Shown here: piece after piece, positions 1 through 6,470 of the stretch
How the letters are laid out: each line of letters opens with the position of its first letter
Numbering within the stretch: the first letter of the stretch is position 1
Assembly: GCA_947475825.1 (NCBI GenBank)
Contig: CANJMS010000018.1
Location: forward strand, 1 to 32,967
DNA: 32,967 nucleotides
Source: Nitrosomonadales bacterium
GTDB taxonomy: Bacteria; Pseudomonadota; Gammaproteobacteria; Burkholderiales; Gallionellaceae
Direction: 5' to 3'
Notes under the pieces: generated by a model
Databases searched by the model: none
The model's input: only the letters and a program-made list of their open reading frames with translations
What the model was told of the DNA's origin: nothing
Made by a program: the position numbers and the translations under genes

Positions 1-2
1 CG

Positions 3-104
3 GCGAAGGCTCTCGCCCTCAAGGACGGGGAAATGCGTTAGATTCGAGAAATTGCCGCAAAAAGAGGGAGCGTAATTGATTTAATGCCGAAATCTGAGCG
101 TTAA
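3..104 (+). pseudogene. Possible C-terminal remnant of a resolvase/invertase-like protein
   Basis: The frame starting at base 3 reads AKALALKDGEMR, a TAG stop, then IREIAAKRGSVIDLMPKSER and a TAA stop. The pattern of a charged helix followed by 'REIAAK' resembles the helix-turn-helix tail of serine recombinases, but the match is short, contains an in-frame stop, and the tail after 'AAKRG' does not continue like a normal HTH. The upstream part lies outside the window. Chance similarity is quite possible. Confidence 0.22.
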
Positions 105-128
105 ATGCTATTACGCTCCATTTCAAAA

Positions 129-602
129 TTAGTTTTGCAAGAAGCTCATAGGTGTGAATTTACTGGCTCTGGATAGGCTTATGCGAAATGCCCCATCTTC
201 AATAACGAAAGGGAACACCGACGAGCCCTTATCCTTGACTTCAAAGATGTGACCCGCAATGGCGTATTGTGCGAGAACTTGCTGATCTATTTCAGGGTGC
301 TGTGCAAGTTGCTTGAGTTTGGTTAATCGTTCCTGTACTTCAGGAAATAAATCTCCCTGATAAGACAAATATAGACTATCAACCCCAAATCTTAAAAGCT
401 TGAAATACTCATTATTGCTGTTATAGGGTACTGTGTTACTAGGCGGCGTACCCTGTGCGTCCTCGCCGCTTGTCCGTCCGTCCGCCACACGCTGCGCGTG
501 TGTACGGGCGGGAGGCCTCACTGCTGCGGCTTCAATGATTGCCTGATTGTGATTAGTAACGCTATCGGACAAGTCCGAAGTATTTTTTGGTTGGCTTGAC
601 AT
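129..602 (-). CDS. Hypothetical protein, probably truncated at the C-terminus
   Basis: I do not recognise this family. The ATG at 602 is chosen over the ORF-track start at 638 because GGAGG stands 4 bases upstream, giving about 157 residues beginning MSSQPKN. The first 60 residues are polar, Pro/Ala/Arg-rich and low in complexity, encoded by a GC-rich stretch. The folded part begins around FKLLRFGVDSLYLSYQGDLF and ends abruptly after 'ISLSRASKFTPMSFLQN'. From memory, proteins with a similar 'FRI.LSR' segment usually continue much further, which suggests that the 3' part was lost. The resolvase-like scrap at 3-104 lies just beyond the break. No domain or function can be assigned; plasmid or phage origin is a guess. 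Confidence 0.5.
   Translation of the reverse strand: MSSQPKNTSDLSDSVTNHNQAIIEAAAVRPPARTHAQRVADGRTSGEDAQGTPPSNTVPYNSNNEYFKLLRFGVDSLYLSYQGDLFPEVQERLTKLKQLAQHPEIDQQVLAQYAIAGHIFEVKDKGSSVFPFVIEDGAFRISLSRASKFTPMSFLQN
486..502. repeat. Perfect short inverted repeat in a GC-rich coding patch
   Basis: CACACGC and GCGTGTG flank a 3-base loop. It sits inside a GC-rich stretch (about 440-530) that also holds a CGTC tandem run, and it encodes the low-complexity N-terminus of the neighbouring hypothetical protein. Confidence 0.4.
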
Positions 603-700
603 ACATCCTCCGTCTAATTGAGCGACCGCACCATGCAATCGCTACGGAATGGATTAAATATGTCAGGGGGTGATAAGTATTCCACCCAAAAATCGAGTTT

Positions 701-1546
701 TTAAGTAGTAGCTTTTTTCTTCATGTAAGTGTCAGCGAATTTGCGTAAGGCTTTGGCATTGCCGCCACCCTTGGCATTGCTGGCATAGAGGCCTAATTCT
801 TCGACGAGTAACTGTTGGAGTTGTGAATCGGTTAGACGGGAAGCGCCCGCTTCATGCAGCACTTCAAACACAAGGCGCATCTTCTGGAAGTTTGCTTGCT
901 CACGCTTTGCCATTTTGCCATTTATAGCTGCCTTGAGCTTGGCAAAGAAGCGATTGTCCTGCAATAACGCAGCCTTGCTGATTCTACAGCTCACAGTTAT
1001 GCAGCCAATGACAGTCGGATCAATACGAACAGCGTCGAACAATGACTTGTCATCGCCAGCTCGAATGCGCTCAATTAATTCATTCAGAAAACAGCCGTGA
1101 TAAAGCACGCTACGCAGGGTGTGGTGCATAGACATGCAAAATCCTAAGATACCAGCAATGGTGGGGCGCATGTTTTTTTCAGCTTCATCACTGAGTTCTG
1201 TTTCGTCGAAGTGTTGGTCTATTTGACGGTAAACACCAGGCAGAGCGCCTATCTGTCCTGATGTATCCACAATCTGTTTATACCAATCTGCAACCTGTTC
1301 AACAGTGATGAGTCCGTTAGAATCCTGAACAATTGCAGCAAGAGAGTGAGTCATGTGCTGCATGATGGGGAGTTCATATAAGTGGCACCATGCAAATGGC
1401 TTGGAATCCTCATTCAATATTTTGTTTTTGTTCTCGATGGACATTTGCTGGGCTTCGTCAGCTTCGGCAGAAAATTTAGGCCAGAACTCAAGAAAAAGGC
1501 GCAGATCTTCGGCGGTGATACCTTTAGCGAAATAAGCTGTGCTCAT
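701..1546 (-). CDS. Hypothetical protein of about 281 residues
   Basis: The reading frame stays open to a GTG at 1618 (305 aa), but the internal ATG at 1546, starting MSTAYFAKGITAEDLRLF, looks the more natural start; neither has a clear Shine-Dalgarno sequence. The protein appears soluble and mainly helical, with Cys and His residues scattered rather than paired as metal sites. It ends in a basic tail (KALRKFADTYMKKKATT). No transmembrane segment or known motif is visible. It lies 62-98 bases upstream of the truncated gene at 129-602 on the same strand, so both may belong to one accessory unit. I do not recognise the family. Confidence 0.55.
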   Translation of the reverse strand: MSTAYFAKGITAEDLRLFLEFWPKFSAEADEAQQMSIENKNKILNEDSKPFAWCHLYELPIMQHMTHSLAAIVQDSNGLITVEQVADWYKQIVDTSGQIGALPGVYRQIDQHFDETELSDEAEKNMRPTIAGILGFCMSMHHTLRSVLYHGCFLNELIERIRAGDDKSLFDAVRIDPTVIGCITVSCRISKAALLQDNRFFAKLKAAINGKMAKREQANFQKMRLVFEVLHEAGASRLTDSQLQQLLVEELGLYASNAKGGGNAKALRKFADTYMKKKATT

Positions 1547-1700
1547 GATGTTTTTAGTATTTATAAATGCATCGTGCCAGTGTGAGTTACTTTGAGACAA
1601 AAGACCACGATGTGTCACAATAAGATCACAGTAAGCATGCGTGATAGTCTACAACGTGCCACAAGCAGACACTGGCAACCGGCAGCAATCAGTAATATCA

Positions 1701-1709
1701 CCCCCCCCC
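1701..1709. repeat. Run of nine C residues upstream of a signalling gene
   Basis: A C9 homopolymer lies about 100 bases before the GTG start of the NIT-GGDEF-EAL gene. Tracts of this kind can change length by slippage. The position is compatible with an effect on the promoter or 5' leader, but nothing else shows that it is functional. Confidence 0.5.
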
Positions 1710-1807
1710 ATATCAACTCCGGCTTATGCCAGCATGTCAACATTGACTGTGCGCCTCCCCAAGCGCACTATTGTCGCAAAATAAAGTGATGGAAGTAACC
1801 ACATACC

Positions 1808-4672
1808 GTGACCAGACATTCTCTCCTGACGCTGTTTCTCCCAGCTATCGCGCTGGTGAACAGGTTATCGTTTTCCAAGAAGTTTCTGTTGCTTGGCTCA
1901 ATCTCCTTGCTGGCCGTGAGCGTCGCGCTCTATGGCTATTATAACAAGCTCGATCAAATTATCAGCACTTCAAAAAAGGAAATCAAGGGGGTGGAGCTTG
2001 CGGTATCGTTAGTCAAAATTATACAGCAGGTACAGAGGCACCGTGGTTTCTCTGAGGGCACGCTGGGAGGGATCACTAATTTCGGCTCGGCGCTGGCAAA
2101 GAATGAACATGAGATTGAGGACGCATTTCTCGTATTGAATAACCGCCTTCCCGCCGGTTCCGAACAATTCGAGTCTTGCAAAGACCTCAGGGCTAAATGG
2201 AACAACATACAAGCCCATGGCCTGCTAATGGCGCCAAATGACAATTTCTTCATGCACACGCAACTAATTGCAAGAATGATGGAGTTTGCAACGTATCTCG
2301 CCGACGAATATAGCTTGACTACGGATACTGATCTTGATTCATCTTATCTGACTCATACCTCGCTTAATGAATTTATAGAAATGCTCGAACACCTAGCCAA
2401 AATTCGCGGTTTCGGCACATTCATTCTGGCGCAGAAAACTATTACCGACTTACAGAGGCCTATTATAAATAGCATGATTGTAGACGTCGATGACGCATAC
2501 GCGCGCCTCAAGACGGGGCTGGACAAGGTGGCGCGCTTTAACCCGGAGATGCGTGAAGTCATATCCAGCTCCAACAGTGAGATCGCGCAGATGACGCTAC
2601 AACTGACCGCTAAAGTGCGATCGGATATCTTGACAAAGCGCTTCACCTCCACTCCAGTCGATTTTTTTAGTATGGCCTCAAAGACCATCGACCATAGCTA
2701 TCTCGAATTGACTATGAATTTGTTGCCGCAAGCCAGCAAGCTGATGCAAAAGCGTATTACGCGCACAGAAAATGAGCTTAATGCCCTCGTTGGCATTGGA
2801 GCGCTATTGATGCTGCTGTTCGCTTATTTCATGGCGGCAATTTACTACGCCACCATTCACAACATCAATCTCCTTTTAAAAGCTACTACCCGGTTCGCAC
2901 ATGGCGATATGCATGAGCGCGTGCAGCTTGAGACCCATGATGAACTCGCCCAGATCGGACACAGCTTCAACAAAATGGCTGATGAAATTCAGAAATCCTA
3001 TGAGAAGCTGCGCATCGCCGCCAGCGTATTTGAAAGCAGCTTGGAAGCCATTACCATCTCCGATGCGAACAACAACATCATCGACATCAACCCGGCATTT
3101 ACAAAAATCACTGGCTACAGCCGCGAGGAGGCGATTGGAAAAAATCCCAAGCTGCAAAGTTCCGGGCTTCAGGACAAGGCTTTTTACGCCACGGTATGGC
3201 AATCGCTGAACCGGGACAGAGCTTGGCGCGGCGAGATATGGAACCGGCGCAAGTCCGGTGAGATTTATCCGGAAATTCTCTCGATCTCGGTTATCTGCGA
3301 CATCGATGACAAGGTGCTGCGCTACGTTGCCGTATTCACAGATATCAGCCAAATCAAAAAACATGAGGCAGAACTGAGCCACGCCGCCAATTATGATGTG
3401 CTGACGGGCATCCCCAACAGGCTGTTGCTGAGTGATCGTATGAGTCAAGGTATATCCAAGACTTCCCGCGAACAGAACTTGATGGCGGTCTGCTATCTTG
3501 ATCTTGACGATTTCAAATCGGTTAATGACAAACTTGGGCATGAGGCGGGTGACCAGTTGTTAATTGAGGTAGCGAACCGTATTGGCAATATCTTACGCAG
3601 TGATGACACGGTAGCCCGTCTGGGGGGCGACGAGTTTGTCATTTTATTGCTAGCGCTGAATAAGTTGGAGGATTGTGTGATGACACTAGAACGCCTACTT
3701 ATATCAATCTCGCAGCCCTTCACCGTGAAAGGCAGACCTCTGACGATCAGTGCCAGTATTGGGGTCAGCATCTATCCATCTGATGATGAAAATGCCGACA
3801 CACTTTTGCGTCACGCTGATCAAGCAATGTATTTAGCCAAACAATCAGGCAAGAATTGTCTTTCCATTTACAATCTTGAAATGGATCGGCTCACTCGTGA
3901 GCGAAACGAATTCCTGAAAACTTTTCGCCGTGGGCTGGAGCAGAATCAGTTCGAGCTGTACTACCAGCCTAAGGTCAACTTGCGTACAAAGGAACTGGTT
4001 GGTGCCGAGGCTCTAATACGCTGGCGGCATCCAGAGCGTGGCCTGCTTCCCCCCGCCGAGTTCCTTCGTCACATCGAAAATACCGATATGGACATAGTAA
4101 TCGGCGAATGGGTGACTGCTACCGCGCTCGCCCAGATGGATGTCTGGCGAAGTGCGGGGCTGGACATCGAGGTCAGCATCAATATCTCCGGTTACCACCT
4201 CGAATCTTCTGGTTTCCTGGAAACGTTGGGACAAAAGCTCGCAGACCATCCAGACATACTGCCGGGAAAACTACAGATAGAAGTGCTTGAAACTGTGGCG
4301 CTCAACGACATTGCCAGTGTTCGAAAAGTCATCGAGTCATGCCGCAAGATTGGAGTGAAATTTGCGCTGGATGATTTCGGCACCGGCTACTCCTCGCTAT
4401 CCTATCTGAGCAACCTGCCGTTTGAAACAATCAAGATAGACCAGTCCTTCGTGCGCGACATGCTGGAAGATAAGGGCGACATGGCCATCGTGCTGGGCAT
4501 CATCGCTTTGGCACGTGCATTCGATCGCCATACGGTTGCCGAGGGCATCGAGACCAAAGAGCATTTTCAGGCATTGCTCGACATGGCCTGCGAGCAAGGG
4601 CAAGGCTATTATATAGCCCGCCCGATGCCGGCGAATGAATTACCAAGCTGGCGTGCGAACCACCTCTTTTAA
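1808..4672 (+). CDS. Membrane NIT-HAMP-PAS-GGDEF-EAL cyclic di-GMP protein
   Basis: A 954-aa inner-membrane signalling protein predicted to make and degrade cyclic di-GMP. A transmembrane helix (about 25-44) and a second one (about 326-347) enclose a periplasmic helical sensor whose 'QVQRHRGFSEG' segment resembles the nitrate/nitrite-sensing (NIT) family. Then come HAMP (about 349-400), PAS (about 403-515), GGDEF (about 525-690; GGDEF at 606-610, inhibitory site RSDD at 597-600) and EAL (about 703-945; EAL at 734-736, Asn792, Glu828, DD 855-856, Lys876, Glu912). All catalytic motifs look intact, so a bifunctional enzyme is possible, although in such proteins one activity often dominates. The start is GTG with a weak, distant GGAAG. 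The PAS domain resembles that of the GGDEF-EAL protein at 9481. The NIT ligand is inferred from family knowledge only. Confidence 0.92.
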   Translation: MTRHSLLTLFLPAIALVNRLSFSKKFLLLGSISLLAVSVALYGYYNKLDQIISTSKKEIKGVELAVSLVKIIQQVQRHRGFSEGTLGGITNFGSALAKNEHEIEDAFLVLNNRLPAGSEQFESCKDLRAKWNNIQAHGLLMAPNDNFFMHTQLIARMMEFATYLADEYSLTTDTDLDSSYLTHTSLNEFIEMLEHLAKIRGFGTFILAQKTITDLQRPIINSMIVDVDDAYARLKTGLDKVARFNPEMREVISSSNSEIAQMTLQLTAKVRSDILTKRFTSTPVDFFSMASKTIDHSYLELTMNLLPQASKLMQKRITRTENELNALVGIGALLMLLFAYFMAAIYYATIHNINLLLKATTRFAHGDMHERVQLETHDELAQIGHSFNKMADEIQKSYEKLRIAASVFESSLEAITISDANNNIIDINPAFTKITGYSREEAIGKNPKLQSSGLQDKAFYATVWQSLNRDRAWRGEIWNRRKSGEIYPEILSISVICDIDDKVLRYVAVFTDISQIKKHEAELSHAANYDVLTGIPNRLLLSDRMSQGISKTSREQNLMAVCYLDLDDFKSVNDKLGHEAGDQLLIEVANRIGNILRSDDTVARLGGDEFVILLLALNKLEDCVMTLERLLISISQPFTVKGRPLTISASIGVSIYPSDDENADTLLRHADQAMYLAKQSGKNCLSIYNLEMDRLTRERNEFLKTFRRGLEQNQFELYYQPKVNLRTKELVGAEALIRWRHPERGLLPPAEFLRHIENTDMDIVIGEWVTATALAQMDVWRSAGLDIEVSINISGYHLESSGFLETLGQKLADHPDILPGKLQIEVLETVALNDIASVRKVIESCRKIGVKFALDDFGTGYSSLSYLSNLPFETIKIDQSFVRDMLEDKGDMAIVLGIIALARAFDRHTVAEGIETKEHFQALLDMACEQGQGYYIARPMPANELPSWRANHLF

Positions 4673-4697
4673 GAATCGTGAATGACTGCTATGTGCC

Positions 4698-4715
4698 GAT
4701 TCTGTTGAAAAACTC
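4698..4715 (+). repeat. Left terminal inverted repeat of the IS1182-type element
   Basis: GATTCTGTTGAAAAACTC is an exact reverse complement of the sequence at 6285-6302. The outer few bases may be target sequence rather than element. Confidence 0.9.
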
Positions 4716-6299
4716 GTTGTTAAAACCGTCGTGGTGTTCTGAAATTTCGTGAGGTGAGCGCGTCATCACCCTTTTGGGTGCTTCAACTGGGTTCTGATAC
4801 CCAGTTTGTAGGTTGATCGGATGGTTTTTGCCTCAAGCGGGCGCACCTATCCTGTCAATTAGCGGTCCGTGCGCAAGCAACTTGACCATGCGACGCAAAT
4901 TTTGAACGGTTGCGGCGAGCGTGAATTCGTCAGCAGCGCCACTCAGTCCGCGTAGTCGTAAGCGATCCAGTTTGAGAATGGACTTGAGATGAGCAAAGAG
5001 CATCTCGACCTTCTTACGTTCACAGCGTGACCTTTGATACTCCGGTGTCGTCGCAATTTGCCGGGCAACATCGCGAGCGTTCTCATGGAGGCTACGAGCT
5101 ATCTTGCGCACCGCTGTATTCGGGCAGCATCGAGCTTTCATCGGGCATGTAGCGCAATCACGCTGACTTGAACGATAGATGATGGTGTCAGCTTTGGTGA
5201 CATGCTTACGCGGATTCTTGAACAGGCGCCATTCACTACGCAGCGCGTTGCCAGTCGGACAGCGATATTCATCAGCCTCTTCGTTCCATTTGAAATCGTC
5301 TCGCTCAAAAGTTCCGTCCTTGCGTGCCGTCTTGTCCCACACCGGAATATGCGGCTCGATGGCCTTTTCCTCGACCATCCAACCCAACATAGATGCTGAG
5401 CCATATGCAGTATCTGCAATGAGACGTTCCGGTTTAATGTCGAAACGTTCCTCGACACGATCGACCATCAGCTTGGTTGACTCGACTTCTTCGGTGCGAC
5501 GTGCTGGCGTTGCTTCCACATCAAGGATTACCCCGTGGGCAGTATCGATCAGATAGTTTGTCGAGTAGGCGAAGAAGGCTATTCCTCCGGTCGCAGCAGT
5601 CCAGCGCGAATGCGGATCACTTAGCGATATTTTGCGAGGCGCTACCGCTGTCATTGGCTCTTGATCCAGGGCGGCAAGATACTCACGCACAGGGCGCGTG
5701 TCGATCTCGGGATTAGCCCAATCACAATGTTCTCCAGGTTGAACACTGTGCTGGTGGCTTGCGTTGGCCTCAATCAGGCTGGCATCCACCGCGAATCCTT
5801 CGCCTTTGACCAGACCGGCTGCCATGCAGCGGCGAACCACCTCGTCAAATACCCAACGAAATGCTCCGCTCTCGCGAAATCGGCCATGCCGATTCTTGGA
5901 GAAGGTCGAATGATCCGGCACAGCATCCTCCAGCCCAAGCCGACAGAACCAGCGATAGGCCAGATTCAAATGCACTTCTTCGCACAACCTGCGCTCGGAG
6001 CGTATGCCGAAGCTGTAGCCAATGATGAGCATACGGATCATCAACTCTGGATCAATGGATGGCCTGCCTGTGTGGCTGTAGTATTCAGCGAGATGTTGTC
6101 GAAGATTGCTTAGATCGAGATGCTGGTTGATGCCGCGAAGGAGGTGATTCTGTGGGACGTGGTCTTCAAGGTCAAAAGAGTAGAAAAGACGCTTCTGGTG
6201 ATCGGTATGCAATCCAATCATAGCAAGGCTCCCAGCTTGTTTTGATGTGCGAAATTATAACATTCATAACATCAAAATATAAAGGAGTTTTTCAACAGA
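4701..6299 (-). mobile_element. Complete IS1182-family insertion sequence
   Basis: About 1.6 kb, bounded by perfect 18-bp inverted repeats and holding one intact transposase on the minus strand. If the element is taken as 4701-6299, the flanking dinucleotide AT occurs on both sides (4699-4700 and 6300-6301). However, the symmetry GAT..ATC continues outward, so exact ends and target duplication cannot be fixed from this copy alone. It separates the GGDEF-EAL gene ending at 4672 from the CheB-CheR gene at 6471 without interrupting either. It may be fully active. Confidence 0.85.
4833..6221 (-). CDS. IS1182-family DDE transposase
   Basis: A full-length 462-aa transposase. The N-terminal third (SIDPELMIRMLIIGYSFGIR, VPDHSTFSKNR) is the DUF772-like DNA-binding part typical of IS1182/IS5 relatives. 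The DDE catalytic part follows: first Asp in 'FAVDASLIEANA', second in 'LIADTAYGSASMLGW', Glu in 'KKVEMLFAHLKSILKL'. A Cys-rich insert ('CATCPMKARCCP') is also usual in this family. The ATG at 6221 is preceded by GGGAG at 8-base spacing. No stop or frameshift is seen, so the enzyme should be able to move its own element. Confidence 0.93.
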   Translation of the reverse strand: MIGLHTDHQKRLFYSFDLEDHVPQNHLLRGINQHLDLSNLRQHLAEYYSHTGRPSIDPELMIRMLIIGYSFGIRSERRLCEEVHLNLAYRWFCRLGLEDAVPDHSTFSKNRHGRFRESGAFRWVFDEVVRRCMAAGLVKGEGFAVDASLIEANASHQHSVQPGEHCDWANPEIDTRPVREYLAALDQEPMTAVAPRKISLSDPHSRWTAATGGIAFFAYSTNYLIDTAHGVILDVEATPARRTEEVESTKLMVDRVEERFDIKPERLIADTAYGSASMLGWMVEEKAIEPHIPVWDKTARKDGTFERDDFKWNEEADEYRCPTGNALRSEWRLFKNPRKHVTKADTIIYRSSQRDCATCPMKARCCPNTAVRKIARSLHENARDVARQIATTPEYQRSRCERKKVEMLFAHLKSILKLDRLRLRGLSGAADEFTLAATVQNLRRMVKLLAHGPLIDRIGAPA

Positions 6300-6302
6300 A
6301 TC
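6285..6302 (+). repeat. Right terminal inverted repeat of the IS1182-type element
   Basis: GAGTTTTTCAACAGAATC is the exact reverse complement of 4698-4715. Confidence 0.9.
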
Positions 6303-6470
6303 TGCCACTTGCTGCCATTCCAATGAATGCAAAATCCAAGTCCTGAACGTCTGGTTAAAATAAAAGCCGCCATTTGAAATCCCGTAGGAGCACATATATT
6401 TCCCACAATTATCTGCCAAGGGTATGATTTGGTAGTCAGGCATTAATCATGTCGCCTTAAGAAGTGTTAC

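Noticed and set aside
2876-3541. 221-aa ORF on the minus strand
   Set aside because: It lies wholly antisense to the NIT-GGDEF-EAL gene, whose domains cover this stretch completely; no known motif is present.
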